A stretch of DNA of 64,000 nucleotides from Schaedlerella glycyrrhizinilytica_A (GCF_042852765.1 NZ_AP031414.1), one strand, 5' to 3'. Counted from the stretch's first letter, positions 41,264 to 51,245 are shown. A program made the numbers and translations. Notes: generated from the letters alone by a model not told the origin.

Positions 41264-42163
41264 ATGAAAGAAAATTTTAAGTCCGGATTTGTGACATTGA
41301 TCGGACGTCCGAACGTGGGAAAATCTACGCTCATGAATCAGCTGATCGGGCAGAAGATCGCGATCACGTCCAATAAACCGCAGACAACTAGAAACCGGAT
41401 CCAGACGGTTCTGACAACAGAGGAAGGACAGATCGTTTTTGTGGATACGCCGGGCATCCATAAGGCAAAAAACAAACTCGGCGAATATATGGTCAATATC
41501 GCGGAACGTTCGCTGAACGAAGTGGATGTGGTGCTCTGGCTTGTGGAACCGACGAACTTTATCGGAGCAGGAGAGCGGCATATCATTGAACAGCTGAAAA
41601 AGGTGAAAACGCCGGTGATCCTTGTGATCAACAAGATCGATATGGTGAAACGGGAAGAAATTTTAACGTTTATCGACACATACCGCACGGAGTATGATTT
41701 TGCGGAGATCGTTCCGGTTTCTGCGAGAAGCGGAGAGAACAGCGATGAATTGGTGCGGGTGATCATGCAGTATCTGCCGTATGGACCGCAGTTCTATGAC
41801 GAAGATACGATCACGGATCAGCCGGAACGTCAGATCGTGGCGGAACTGATCCGTGAAAAAGCGTTGCATTGTCTTCAGGAGGAGATTCCGCACGGGATCG
41901 CAGTTGCGATCGACCGGATGAAAATGCAGAATAAAGTGATGCATATTGACGCGACGATCATTTGCGAGCGGGATTCCCATAAAGGGATCATCATCGGAAA
42001 ACAGGGCGGTATGCTGAAAAAAATCGGCAGTACGGCGCGCTATGAGATCGAGCGGCTTTTGGACTGCAAGGTAAATCTGAAACTTTGGGTAAAAGTACAG
42101 AAGAACTGGAGAGACAGTGATTTCCTTATGAAAAACTTTGGTTACCATGAGGATGAAATGTAA
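41264..42163 (+). CDS. era: GTPase Era
   Basis: A 299-aa ribosome-assembly GTPase: G1 GRPNVGKST (13-21), G3 DTPGIH, G4 NKID and a C-terminal KH domain with IIIGKQGGMLKKIGSTARYEIE that binds the 3' end of 16S rRNA. ATG 41264 follows AAAGGAGAAAA. The order era-yqzL-recO is conserved in Firmicutes. Confidence 0.97.
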   Translation: MKENFKSGFVTLIGRPNVGKSTLMNQLIGQKIAITSNKPQTTRNRIQTVLTTEEGQIVFVDTPGIHKAKNKLGEYMVNIAERSLNEVDVVLWLVEPTNFIGAGERHIIEQLKKVKTPVILVINKIDMVKREEILTFIDTYRTEYDFAEIVPVSARSGENSDELVRVIMQYLPYGPQFYDEDTITDQPERQIVAELIREKALHCLQEEIPHGIAVAIDRMKMQNKVMHIDATIICERDSHKGIIIGKQGGMLKKIGSTARYEIERLLDCKVNLKLWVKVQKNWRDSDFLMKNFGYHEDEM

Positions 42164-42297
42164 CGACAACCGCATACTGGCAGAATTTGTGTAGTATAGC
42201 TGGAACCGAACCGGAAAACCTAATAGTAAAGAAAACAAGGCTTTGTCACGACAGCGGCAAAGCTTTGTCGATCTTATACAGAGGAAGAGGTGGACGG

Positions 42298-42480
42298 ATG
42301 GAACAGCGATATTGGGAACAGTTTATGAAGAGCGGAAGCGTGGCAGATTATCTTGATTATAAAAGAGAGACGGGCAAGATATCTCCATGCGGGAAAAACA
42401 GACAGGACAGAGGGAAACGAGTTGAATCAGATCGTATTGACGGGGCTGGTGCTTCAGGCAGCACCGGTTGGAGAATATGA
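42298..42480 (+). CDS. YqzL-like small protein
   Basis: A 60-aa protein starting at ATG 42298 behind AGAGGTGG. The N-terminal QRYWEQFMKSGSVADYLDYK matches the pattern of the small YqzL family (W..F..TG....YL..K), which lies between era and recO in many Firmicutes. Function unknown. Its last 20 codons or so overlap the recO start in another frame, so the conserved part is only the first half. The 134 bp between era and this gene contain a GCTTTGTC/GCAAAGC stem-like repeat. Confidence 0.65.
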   Translation: MEQRYWEQFMKSGSVADYLDYKRETGKISPCGKNRQDRGKRVESDRIDGAGASGSTGWRI

Positions 42481-43171
42481 CAGAAGAGTTGTGATATTGA
42501 CGAAAGAACAGGGGAAGATCTCAGCGTTTGCAAGGGGGGCGAGAAGACCGAACAGTCCGCTTGTTGCAGCTGTGAACCCCTTTTCTTTTGGTGAGTTCAC
42601 CGTGTATGCGGGGCGGTCTTCCTATACGGTCCAGTCGGCGAAGATATCCAACTATTTTTCGGAATTGCGGGAAGATATGGAGGGCGCCTGTTACGGATTT
42701 TATTTTCTGGAATTTACGTCTTATTATACGAAAGAGGCAAATGATGAGCGAGAGATGCTCAAACTGCTTTATCAGACACTGCGGGCGCTGACCAATCCGC
42801 ATATTCCGAACCGGCTGATCCGGTACATATTTGAACTGCGCGCGCTCTGCATTAACGGGGAGGGACCGCAGGTATTTCAGTGCATTTCCTGTGGGAAAAC
42901 AAAAGGTCAGCTTGTGTTCAGTGTGAAAAAGGGAGGACTTGTCTGTCCGGATTGTGGAAAAGATGTGATCGACGGCATTTGTCTGAACCAGTCCACGTTG
43001 TATAGTATGCAATATATAGAGAGCAGCCAGATCGAAAAACTGTATACGTTTGTAGTAAAAGAAAACGTGTTGGAAGAATTGGCGCGGGTGATGAAGCGGT
43101 ATACGGACGTATATGTGGATAAACGGTTTAAATCGCTGGAAATACTGGAGACGCTGGTTGGTCTGGAATAA
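42422..43171 (+). CDS. recO: DNA repair protein RecO
   Basis: A 249-aa protein that helps RecR load RecA at single-stranded gaps. The N-terminal OB fold has GLVLQAAPVGEYDRRVVILTKEQGKISAFARGARR. A C-terminal zinc-binding region contains CISCGK and CPDCGK. I place the start at TTG 42422 (MNQIVLTG...) behind AGAGGGA; the ATG at 42353 would add 23 residues without homology and lies inside the YqzL gene. Confidence 0.93.
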   Translation: MNQIVLTGLVLQAAPVGEYDRRVVILTKEQGKISAFARGARRPNSPLVAAVNPFSFGEFTVYAGRSSYTVQSAKISNYFSELREDMEGACYGFYFLEFTSYYTKEANDEREMLKLLYQTLRALTNPHIPNRLIRYIFELRALCINGEGPQVFQCISCGKTKGQLVFSVKKGGLVCPDCGKDVIDGICLNQSTLYSMQYIESSQIEKLYTFVVKENVLEELARVMKRYTDVYVDKRFKSLEILETLVGLE

Positions 43172-43181
43172 GTTTTTCGCC

Positions 43182-43210
43182 TTTACAAACGCACCGGGAA
43201 CGGCTATAAT
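43182..43210 (+). promoter_or_regulatory. glyQS promoter
   Basis: TTTACA (43182-43187), 17-bp spacer, TATAAT (43205-43210). The 75-nt leader contains two direct repeats (GAGTTCAAGAAA twice, AGAAATGTGA twice) but no T-box. Confidence 0.85.
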
Positions 43211-43292
43211 TAGGGAGAAATTGAGTTCAAGAAACAGGGAAAACCGAGTTCAAGAAAAAGAAATGTGAAAAGAAATGTGAGGAACAGAAACT

Positions 43293-44693
43293 ATGGCTGA
43301 AAAGACGATGGAAAAGATTGTAGCTCTTGCAAAATCAAGAGGATTTGTGTATCCGGGATCTGAGATTTACGGAGGTCTTGCGAATACATGGGATTACGGC
43401 AATCTTGGCGTGGAATTAAAGAATAATGTAAAAAAAGCATGGTGGCAGAAGTTCGTGCAGGAGTCTCCGTACAATGTCGGTGTGGACTGTGCGATCCTGA
43501 TGAATCCGCAGACATGGGTGGCTTCCGGACATCTGGGCGGATTTTCCGATCCGCTGATGGATTGTAAGGAATGTCATGAGCGTTTCCGTGCTGATAAGCT
43601 GATCGAAGATTACTGTGCGGAAAAAGGAATCGAGATCGAGGGTGCGGTGGATGCGTGGTCTCAGGAGGAGATGACTGCATTTATCGAAGAACATCAGATT
43701 CCATGCCCGTCTTGCGGCAAACATAATTTTACAGATATCCGTCAGTTCAACCTGATGTTCAAGACATTCCAGGGCGTTACGGAAGATGCGAAGAATACAG
43801 TATATCTTCGTCCGGAGACGGCGCAGGGAATTTTTGTAAACTTTAAGAACGTACAGAGAACTTCGAGAAAGAAGATCCCGTTTGGCATCGCTCAGATCGG
43901 TAAATCATTCCGTAATGAGATCACACCGGGTAACTTTACGTTCCGTACAAGAGAGTTTGAACAGATGGAGCTGGAATTCTTCTGTGAGCCGGATACCGAT
44001 CTGGAATGGTTTGCATACTGGAAACAGTTCTGCCTTGACTGGCTGCATGCGCTGGGAATGAAAGATGACGAGATCCGTTACCGTGACCACGATCAGGAAG
44101 AACTTTCGTTTTACAGTAAAGCGACGACAGACGTGGAGTTCCTGTTCCCGTTCGGATGGGGAGAACTCTGGGGAATCGCAGACCGTACCAATTACGATTT
44201 GTCACAGCATATGGAAGTATCCAAACAGGATCTGACCTATTTTGACGATGAGAAGAAAGAGAAATACATTCCATATGTAATTGAACCGTCACTGGGAGCG
44301 GATCGTATGGTACTTGCATTCCTTTGCAGCGCATACGATGAGGAGAATATCGGAACCGAAGAGAAACCGGATATGCGTACCGTGCTTCATTTCCATCCGG
44401 TGCTTGCCCCGGTAAAAGTAGGTATTCTTCCACTTTCTAAAAAGCTCAACGAAGGTGCGGAGAAGATTTATGCGGAACTGAGTAAATATTACAACTGTGA
44501 ATTTGATGACCGCGGAAATATCGGAAAACGTTACCGCCGTCAGGATGAGATCGGAACGCCGTTCTGCGTAACTTACGACTTTGAGTCTGAGGAAGACGGT
44601 GCAGTAACAGTGCGCGACCGTGATACGATGCAGCAGGAAAGAATCAAGATCGAAGATCTGAAATCATATTTGGAAGAGAAGATGAGATTTTAA
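43293..44693 (+). CDS. glyQS: Glycyl-tRNA synthetase (single-chain, class II)
   Basis: A 466-aa enzyme of the eukaryote/archaea-like single-chain type. Catalytic motifs visible are RPETAQGIFVNFKNV (motif 2 region begins at FRNEITPGNFTFRTREFEQME) and EPSLGADRMVLAFL (motif 3). An anticodon-binding domain follows (APVKVGILPLSKK). A zinc-like CKECHERF and CPSCGKHNF occur in the insert. ATG 43293 follows TGAGGAACAG. Confidence 0.95.
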   Translation: MAEKTMEKIVALAKSRGFVYPGSEIYGGLANTWDYGNLGVELKNNVKKAWWQKFVQESPYNVGVDCAILMNPQTWVASGHLGGFSDPLMDCKECHERFRADKLIEDYCAEKGIEIEGAVDAWSQEEMTAFIEEHQIPCPSCGKHNFTDIRQFNLMFKTFQGVTEDAKNTVYLRPETAQGIFVNFKNVQRTSRKKIPFGIAQIGKSFRNEITPGNFTFRTREFEQMELEFFCEPDTDLEWFAYWKQFCLDWLHALGMKDDEIRYRDHDQEELSFYSKATTDVEFLFPFGWGELWGIADRTNYDLSQHMEVSKQDLTYFDDEKKEKYIPYVIEPSLGADRMVLAFLCSAYDEENIGTEEKPDMRTVLHFHPVLAPVKVGILPLSKKLNEGAEKIYAELSKYYNCEFDDRGNIGKRYRRQDEIGTPFCVTYDFESEEDGAVTVRDRDTMQQERIKIEDLKSYLEEKMRF

Positions 44694-44694
44694 G

Positions 44695-46080
44695 ATGGAA
44701 AAAGCAGAACAGAAAGAATGGAATCTGTGGGAAATCTATGATGATACCCAGTTACAGGAATTAGAGAAATTGAACGAAGCGTACAAAGCATTTCTGGATG
44801 CCGGAAAGACGGAGCGGGAGTGTGTGACGGAGATTGTGCGTCAGGCGGAAGCGGCAGGCTATCGTGATCTGTACAGTATGGATGCGGTGAAAGCCGGCGA
44901 TAAAGTGTATGCGACCTGGATGGAGAAGTCCATCGCGTTGTTCCATGTGGGAAGCGAACCGTTGGAACAGGGAATGAACATCTTAGGCGCGCACATCGAT
45001 TCCCCTCGTCTGGATTTGAAACAGAATCCGTTGTATGAGGACAGTGGATTTGCATATTTTGATACCCATTATTACGGCGGGATCAAGAAATACCAGTGGG
45101 TGACGATCCCGCTTGGCATCCACGGTGTGATCGTGCGCAAAGACGGAACGAAAGAAGTCGTATCCATCGGGGAAAAGGAAGAGGATCCGGTATTTGCGGT
45201 GACAGATCTTCTTGTGCATTTATCCTCCAAACAGATGGAGAAGAAAGCTTCCGCAGTCGTGGAGGGTGAGAATCTGGATATCCTGATCGGAAGCAGACCG
45301 CTTGCAGGTGAGGAAAAAGAGGCGGTTGCAGCGCAGATCATGAAGCTTTTGGCAGATACATACCATATAGAAAGAGAAGATCTGATGTCTGCGGAACTGG
45401 AGGTTGTTCCGGCAGGAAAGGCAAGAGACTGTGGACTGGACCGCAGTATGGTGATGGCGTATGGGCAGGACGATCGTATCTGCGCGTATACGTCTCTTGC
45501 GGCGATGCTGGATGTAGAGACGGTGAGTCGGACCTCCTGCTGTATTCTGGTTGATAAAGAAGAGATCGGAAGTGTGGGCGCAACCGGTATGCACTCCCGT
45601 TTCTTTGAAAATGCGGTTGCGGATTTATATGAAAAACTGGGCGGATTTTCAGAGCTGAAACTTCGCCGGACATTGGCGCGCTCTACGATGATCTCTTCGG
45701 ATGTCAGTGCGGCGTATGATCCGATGTATACAGAGGTTTACGATAAGAAATCCACAAGTTTCTTTGGAAAGGGACCGGTTTTCTGTAAGCATACAGGATC
45801 CCGAGGAAAAAGCGGATCCAATGACGCCAATGCGGAGTATATTGCAAAGCTGAGAAATGTATTTGATGCACATGAGGTACATTTCCAGATGGCAGAACTC
45901 GGAAAAGTAGATGCGGGCGGCGGTGGAACGATCGCATATATCCTGGCACAGTATGGTATGGAAGTGATCGACGGCGGCGTTGCAGTTCTCTGTATGCATG
46001 CGCCGTGGGAAATCTCCAGCAAGGCGGATGTCTATGAGGCGTACCGCGGTTACTGCGCATTTTTAAAAGACATGAAATAA
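44695..46080 (+). CDS. M18 family aminopeptidase (first copy)
   Basis: A 461-aa dinuclear zinc aminopeptidase: GAHIDSPRLDLKQNPLYED (zinc His and Asp), DKEEIGSVGATGMHSRFF (catalytic Glu), SSDVSAAYDP and a terminal MHAPWEISSKADVYEAY. The family releases N-terminal acidic or neutral residues and forms large tetrahedral complexes. It begins 1 bp after the glyQS stop, so it is probably co-transcribed. The next gene is a paralogue. Confidence 0.93.
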   Translation: MEKAEQKEWNLWEIYDDTQLQELEKLNEAYKAFLDAGKTERECVTEIVRQAEAAGYRDLYSMDAVKAGDKVYATWMEKSIALFHVGSEPLEQGMNILGAHIDSPRLDLKQNPLYEDSGFAYFDTHYYGGIKKYQWVTIPLGIHGVIVRKDGTKEVVSIGEKEEDPVFAVTDLLVHLSSKQMEKKASAVVEGENLDILIGSRPLAGEEKEAVAAQIMKLLADTYHIEREDLMSAELEVVPAGKARDCGLDRSMVMAYGQDDRICAYTSLAAMLDVETVSRTSCCILVDKEEIGSVGATGMHSRFFENAVADLYEKLGGFSELKLRRTLARSTMISSDVSAAYDPMYTEVYDKKSTSFFGKGPVFCKHTGSRGKSGSNDANAEYIAKLRNVFDAHEVHFQMAELGKVDAGGGGTIAYILAQYGMEVIDGGVAVLCMHAPWEISSKADVYEAYRGYCAFLKDMK

Positions 46081-46167
46081 AAAGTCACGCATAGTTTGTG
46101 ACCGGTAGAATCATAATAAGACTATCCGATCGATCGTGGATGTGAAAAGCAAAGGGAGGGACTTATT

Positions 46168-47583
46168 ATGAAACAGAAACAGGCATGGACGTTGTATAAA
46201 AAAGAAGAGGAAACGGCGATTGAGGAACTTTGTTCCGGATATCGCCGTTTTTTGGATGCCGGGAAAACGGAGCGGGAATGTATCAAAGAGGCGGTGCGGC
46301 TGGCAAAGAAAAAAGGGTATCGGAAATTGTCGGAATGCAGGCAGATCAAACCGGGAGACAAAGTATATGCGGTGCACAGCTCCAAGACCGCGGTATTTTT
46401 TCAGATAGGAACGGATTTGCAAGGAACTGCATCAGCAGCATTTCGGATCATCGGGGCGCATGTGGATTCGCCGCGGTTGGATGTCAAACAGGTTCCGCTT
46501 TATGAAGAATCCAACCAAGTGTATCTGGACACCCATTATTACGGAGGAATCAAGAAGTATCAGTGGCTATCTCTGCCACTGGCTCTGCATGGCGTGGTCG
46601 TACACAAAGACGGGACGAAAACATTGGTACAGATCGGAGAAAAAGAAGAAGATCCGGTTTTTGTGATCACGGATCTGCTCCCGCATCTCGGGAAAGATCT
46701 GCTTGAGAAAAAGGTACGAGAATTTATCGACGCTGAGAAACTGGATCTTCTGATCGGGAATCGCGCGGAAAAGAGCGGGAGGGCAGTCGAATATATCCGG
46801 CAGCTTCTTATGCAGAAGTATCAGATCGGGGAGGAAGACTTTCTTTCTGCGGAACTGGAAGTCGTTCCGGCAGGAAATGCGAGAGACTGCGGTTTGGACG
46901 GCAGCATGATCCTCGCGTATGGACAGGATGACAGAAGCTGCGCGTACGCGGCGCTTTTGGCGCTTCTGGAATCATCGGAGACGCAGTTAGAACATACATG
47001 CTGCTGTATTCTGGCGGACAAAGAAGAGACAGGAAGCCGGGGAGCGACTGGAATGCATTCCCGGTTTTTTGAAAATACGGCGGCGGATGTTTTGGAGAAG
47101 CTTGCGATCAGTCAAGACAAAGAGCGAAACGGAAACAAGGGACAAAAGAGAGCGACAGATCGGAGACTGCGACATGTTCTGCAGAATTCGCAGATGCTTT
47201 CCGCGGATGTCAGCGCCGCATATGATCCATTATATGAGACCTATTTTGAAAAGAAAAATGCCGCGTATCTTTCGGAGGGCGTTGTGTTCTGCAAATACAG
47301 CGGGAGCGGAGGAAAGGCAGGAGGAAACGACGCCAGCGCCGAATATATGGCAAAACTGCGCCGGATCATGGACGAAGCCGGTGTGGTGTATCAGACAGCG
47401 GAACTGGGGGCGGTAGACAGAGGAGGCGGCGGAACGATCGCATACATTCTTGCGGAATATGGGATGGATGTGATCGACTGCGGACCGGCGGTTTTGGGTA
47501 TGCATGCACCGTGGGAAGTGCTCAGCAAAGCCGATTTATTTGAGACTGTGAAAGCGTATCGTGCGTTTTATCAGGAAGTGTGA
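46168..47583 (+). CDS. M18 family aminopeptidase (second copy)
   Basis: A 471-aa paralogue of the preceding gene, retaining the catalytic set: GAHVDSPRLDVKQVPLYEE, DKEETGSRGATGMHSRFF, SADVSAAYDP and MHAPWEVLSKADLFE. It differs by an insertion of charged residues (DKERNGNKGQKRATDRRLR) before SADVS. ATG 46168 follows AAAGGGAGGG. The 87-bp gap holds a GTCAC/GTGAC hairpin without a U-run. Tandem duplication followed by divergence is the simplest origin; substrate ranges may differ. Confidence 0.92.
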   Translation: MKQKQAWTLYKKEEETAIEELCSGYRRFLDAGKTERECIKEAVRLAKKKGYRKLSECRQIKPGDKVYAVHSSKTAVFFQIGTDLQGTASAAFRIIGAHVDSPRLDVKQVPLYEESNQVYLDTHYYGGIKKYQWLSLPLALHGVVVHKDGTKTLVQIGEKEEDPVFVITDLLPHLGKDLLEKKVREFIDAEKLDLLIGNRAEKSGRAVEYIRQLLMQKYQIGEEDFLSAELEVVPAGNARDCGLDGSMILAYGQDDRSCAYAALLALLESSETQLEHTCCCILADKEETGSRGATGMHSRFFENTAADVLEKLAISQDKERNGNKGQKRATDRRLRHVLQNSQMLSADVSAAYDPLYETYFEKKNAAYLSEGVVFCKYSGSGGKAGGNDASAEYMAKLRRIMDEAGVVYQTAELGAVDRGGGGTIAYILAEYGMDVIDCGPAVLGMHAPWEVLSKADLFETVKAYRAFYQEV

Positions 47584-47647
47584 TCGGAGCAGGGATGGAG
47601 GCGATGGCAAAATTTGTACAATTCTGGCAAATTTGGGGTTAAATCGC

Positions 47648-47676
47648 TTGACGGGAAACAGCAAAACCTTTAGAAT
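47648..47676 (+). promoter_or_regulatory. ppdK promoter
   Basis: TTGACG (47648-47653), 17-bp spacer, TAGAAT (47671-47676). Confidence 0.8.
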
Positions 47677-47734
47677 AGATATGCACTTAGTCTAAATGTA
47701 TTTGCAAAATAATATTTTAGGAGGGTCATTAGAC

Positions 47735-50359
47735 ATGGCAAAATGGGTTTATATGTTTACCGAAGGTAACGCAACCATGAGAAACCTGCTTGGTGGAAAA
47801 GGTGCGAACCTTGCAGAAATGACAAGCCTCGGACTTCCTGTACCACAGGGATTCACAGTAACAACTGAAGCTTGTACACAGTATTATGAGGACGGCAGAA
47901 AGATCAATGACGAGATCATGGCACAGATCATGGAAGCCATTGAGAAACTGGAAGGAATCACAGGAAAGAAATTCGGAGACAAAGAGAATCCACTTCTCGT
48001 TTCCGTACGTTCCGGAGCAAGAGCTTCCATGCCTGGTATGATGGACACGATCCTGAACCTGGGACTGAACGAGGAAGTTGTAGAGACTCTGGCAGAAGCA
48101 TCCGGAAACGCTCGTTGGGCATGGGATTGCTACAGAAGATTTATCCAGATGTACTCTGACGTAGTTATGGAAGTTGGTAAGAAGTATTTTGAAGAGCTTA
48201 TCGACAAGATGAAAGAAGAAAAAGGTGTAACTCAGGACGTAGAGCTGACAGCAGAAGATCTGAAGACTCTGGCAGGACAGTTCAAAGCTGAGTATAAAGA
48301 GAAGATCGGCGAAGACTTCCCGGCTGACGCAAAAGAACAGCTGATGGGAGCTGTTAAGGCTGTATTCCGTTCATGGGACAACCCGAGAGCAAACGTTTAT
48401 CGTCGTGACAATGATATCCCGTATTCATGGGGAACAGCTGTCAACGTACAGATGATGGCATTTGGTAACATGGGAGATGACTGTGGAACAGGTGTTGCAT
48501 TTACACGTGACCCGGCTACAGGGGAGAACGGTCTGTTCGGAGAATTCCTGACAAACGCTCAGGGAGAGGACGTTGTTGCCGGAGTTCGTACTCCGATGCA
48601 TATTTCCGAGATGGAACAGAAATTCCCGGAAGCATTCGCACAGTTCAAAGAAGTTTGCCATACACTGGAAACACACTACAGAGATATGCAGGATATGGAG
48701 TTTACAGTAGAGCACGGTAAACTGTATATGCTTCAGACTCGTAACGGTAAGAGAACCGCTCAGGCTGCTCTGAAGATCGCATGCGACCTTGTTGACGAGG
48801 GAATGAGAACAGAAGAAGAAGCAGTAGCTATGATCGATCCGAGAAACTTAGATACACTGCTTCACCCACAGTTCGATGCTGCTGCACTGAAAGCTGCAAC
48901 ACCGATGGCAAAAGCACTTGGAGCGTCTCCGGGAGCTGCTTGCGGTAAAGTTGTCTTCACAGCAGACGATGCAGTTGAGTGGGCTGCAAGAGGAGAGAAA
49001 GTGATCCTTGTTCGTCTTGAGACATCTCCGGAAGATATCACAGGAATGAAGTCCGCACAGGGTATCCTGACAGTTCGCGGTGGTATGACATCTCACGCAG
49101 CCGTAGTTGCTCGTGGAATGGGAACATGCTGCGTATCCGGATGCGGAGACATTGTGATGGACGAAGCAAACAAGAAATTTACATTAGCTGGAAAAGAGTT
49201 CCACGAGGGAGACTGCATTTCTCTTGACGGATCCACAGGAGCTATTTACGATGGAATCATCCCGACAGTAGACGCTACGATCGCCGGTGAGTTCGGAAGA
49301 ATCATGGGATGGGCTGACAAATACAGAACAATGAAAGTTCGTACAAATGCAGATACTCCGGCTGACGCTAAGAAAGCACGCGAGCTGGGAGCAGAGGGTA
49401 TCGGACTTTGCCGTACAGAGCATATGTTCTTCGAGGGTAACAGAATCGATGCATTCCGTGAGATGATCTGTTCTGAGACAGTAGAAGAAAGAGAAGCCGC
49501 ACTGGACAAGATCCTTCCGGAACAGCAGGGAGACTTTGAGGCACTGTACGAGGCGCTGGAAGGAAATCCGGTAACAATCCGTTTCCTTGATCCGCCGCTT
49601 CATGAGTTCGTTCCGACTGAGGAAGAAGATATTAAGAAACTGGCTGATGCTCAGGGCAAAACTGTTGAGCAGATCAAAGCGATCATCGACAGCCTGCACG
49701 AGTTCAACCCGATGATGGGACACCGTGGATGCCGTCTGGCAGTTACTTATCCGGAAATCGCTAAGATGCAGACCAAAGCTGTTATCCGTGCAGCGATCAA
49801 CATACAGAAAGCACATGCTGACTGGACAGTAAAACCGGAGATCATGATTCCACTCGTTGGAGACATCAAAGAGTTGAAATATGTGAAGAAATTCGTTGTT
49901 GAGACTGCTGATGCAGAGATTGCTGCTTCCGGAATCGACCTGAAATACGAAGTGGGAACAATGATCGAGATCCCGAGAGCTGCTCTGACAGCTGACGAGA
50001 TCGCAAAAGAAGCTGACTTCTTCTGCTTCGGTACAAACGATTTGACACAGATGACATTTGGATTCTCCCGTGATGACGCTGGTAAATTCCTGGATGCCTA
50101 CTATGACGCTAAGATCTTCGAGAACGATCCGTTCGCAAAACTGGATCAGACAGGTGTCGGCAAGCTGATGGATATGGCGATCACATTAGGAAAACCGGTT
50201 AATCCGAGCCTGCATGTAGGAATCTGTGGAGAGCACGGCGGAGATCCAAGCTCTGTTGAATTCTGCAGCAAACTTGGTCTGGATTATGTATCCTGCTCAC
50301 CGTTCCGTGTGCCGATCGCAAGACTGGCAGCAGCACAGGCAGCTATTGCAGCAAAATAA
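47735..50359 (+). CDS. ppdK: Pyruvate, phosphate dikinase
   Basis: An 874-aa enzyme interconverting PEP, AMP and PPi with pyruvate, ATP and Pi, used by clostridia in PPi-linked glycolysis. The N-terminal ATP-grasp domain (LLGGKGANLAEMTSLGLPVPQGF) is followed by the swivelling His domain with catalytic His454 in GGMTSHAAVVARGMG and a C-terminal PEP-binding TIM barrel (LCRTEHMF, GTNDLTQMTFGFSRDD, CGEHGGDP). ATG 47735 has AGGAGGG upstream; ATG 47696 lies before it. Synonymous codons favour the abundant set, as in groEL, suggesting high expression. Confidence 0.97.
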   Translation: MAKWVYMFTEGNATMRNLLGGKGANLAEMTSLGLPVPQGFTVTTEACTQYYEDGRKINDEIMAQIMEAIEKLEGITGKKFGDKENPLLVSVRSGARASMPGMMDTILNLGLNEEVVETLAEASGNARWAWDCYRRFIQMYSDVVMEVGKKYFEELIDKMKEEKGVTQDVELTAEDLKTLAGQFKAEYKEKIGEDFPADAKEQLMGAVKAVFRSWDNPRANVYRRDNDIPYSWGTAVNVQMMAFGNMGDDCGTGVAFTRDPATGENGLFGEFLTNAQGEDVVAGVRTPMHISEMEQKFPEAFAQFKEVCHTLETHYRDMQDMEFTVEHGKLYMLQTRNGKRTAQAALKIACDLVDEGMRTEEEAVAMIDPRNLDTLLHPQFDAAALKAATPMAKALGASPGAACGKVVFTADDAVEWAARGEKVILVRLETSPEDITGMKSAQGILTVRGGMTSHAAVVARGMGTCCVSGCGDIVMDEANKKFTLAGKEFHEGDCISLDGSTGAIYDGIIPTVDATIAGEFGRIMGWADKYRTMKVRTNADTPADAKKARELGAEGIGLCRTEHMFFEGNRIDAFREMICSETVEEREAALDKILPEQQGDFEALYEALEGNPVTIRFLDPPLHEFVPTEEEDIKKLADAQGKTVEQIKAIIDSLHEFNPMMGHRGCRLAVTYPEIAKMQTKAVIRAAINIQKAHADWTVKPEIMIPLVGDIKELKYVKKFVVETADAEIAASGIDLKYEVGTMIEIPRAALTADEIAKEADFFCFGTNDLTQMTFGFSRDDAGKFLDAYYDAKIFENDPFAKLDQTGVGKLMDMAITLGKPVNPSLHVGICGEHGGDPSSVEFCSKLGLDYVSCSPFRVPIARLAAAQAAIAAK

Positions 50360-50391
50360 TCTGGCTGATATTTTAAATACGAAATAATGAG

Positions 50392-50422
50392 CAACGCTCT
50401 GTTCCTTTGGAACAGGGCGTTG
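50392..50422 (+). terminator. ppdK terminator hairpin overlapping the next promoter
   Basis: CAACGCTCTGTTCC pairs with GGAACAGGGCGTTG around TTT. Instead of a U-run the hairpin runs straight into an extended -10 (TGC-TATAAT, -10 at 50426-50431) for the response regulator gene. Confidence 0.6.
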
Positions 50423-50461
50423 TGCTATAATTAGAAAGATTTATAAAGTGTAGAAACGGAA

Positions 50462-51166
50462 GTGAAAGTAGTGTTCGGCAAGAATTATGTACAGAGAATT
50501 ATGATCGTGGAAGATGATGAACTGATCCGAAAGGAGCTTTCACGCTTTTTAACCTATGAGGGATATGAAGCGGTGTGTATCGAGAAGTTTGAGAACGACT
50601 TTCAAACAGCGGAAAGTATTCTTCAGGAGACGCCGGATCTGGTACTTCTGGATGTGTCGCTTCCGGGATGCGACGGACTTTTTATCTGTGATGAACTGAG
50701 AAGACGATCGGATGTGTCGATCATATTTGTGACAGGAAATAATACGTCGTTGGATGAGTTGAACTGCATGATGCGCGGCGGGGATGATTTTATTGCAAAA
50801 CCATATCAGCTTCCGGTACTGCTGGCGCATATCCGGGCAGTGCTTAGGCGAAGCGGAAAGGAAAAGCAGCCTTCGACGGTACAGCATTATAAGGGCGTGA
50901 CATTGGATCTGGCATCCGGGATGATTGAAAAAGGTGACAAGAAACAGATTTTGACGAGAAATGAACTGGTCATACTGTATGAATTATTTCAGGATCAGGG
51001 GAAGATTGTGTCCAGAACGAAACTGATCGATCGGTTGTGGGACAACGAGATTTTCATTGATGACAATACGCTGAGTGTGAATATTACGAGGATCCGGGCA
51101 AAACTCGATGAGATCGGCGCGGAAGATTTTATAGAGACGAGGCGCGGACTTGGTTATATGATCTGA
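50462..51166 (+). CDS. BceR-type response regulator
   Basis: A 234-aa OmpR-family regulator. The receiver domain has acidic residues DDE near 18, phospho-acceptor Asp in LVLLDVSLPG (about 62) and Lys in AKPY; the C-terminal winged helix ends TRRGLGYMI. It partners the adjacent histidine kinase and ABC transporter in a peptide-antibiotic sensing module. The start is not fixed: GTG 50462 or GTG 50471, both with weak sites. Confidence 0.9.
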   Translation: MKVVFGKNYVQRIMIVEDDELIRKELSRFLTYEGYEAVCIEKFENDFQTAESILQETPDLVLLDVSLPGCDGLFICDELRRRSDVSIIFVTGNNTSLDELNCMMRGGDDFIAKPYQLPVLLAHIRAVLRRSGKEKQPSTVQHYKGVTLDLASGMIEKGDKKQILTRNELVILYELFQDQGKIVSRTKLIDRLWDNEIFIDDNTLSVNITRIRAKLDEIGAEDFIETRRGLGYMI

Positions 51167-51245
51167 AAAGCAGTCGGCGGGACAGGCAGTCAGCGAATAG
51201 GCAGTCTGTGGGACAGGTGATCTGCAAAAAAGAGTGAGGTCTGGT

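Noticed and set aside
43211..43292. T-box leader for glycyl-tRNA synthetase
   Set aside because: The leader is only about 75 nt and has no TGGNACC T-box sequence or terminator; only short direct repeats are present.
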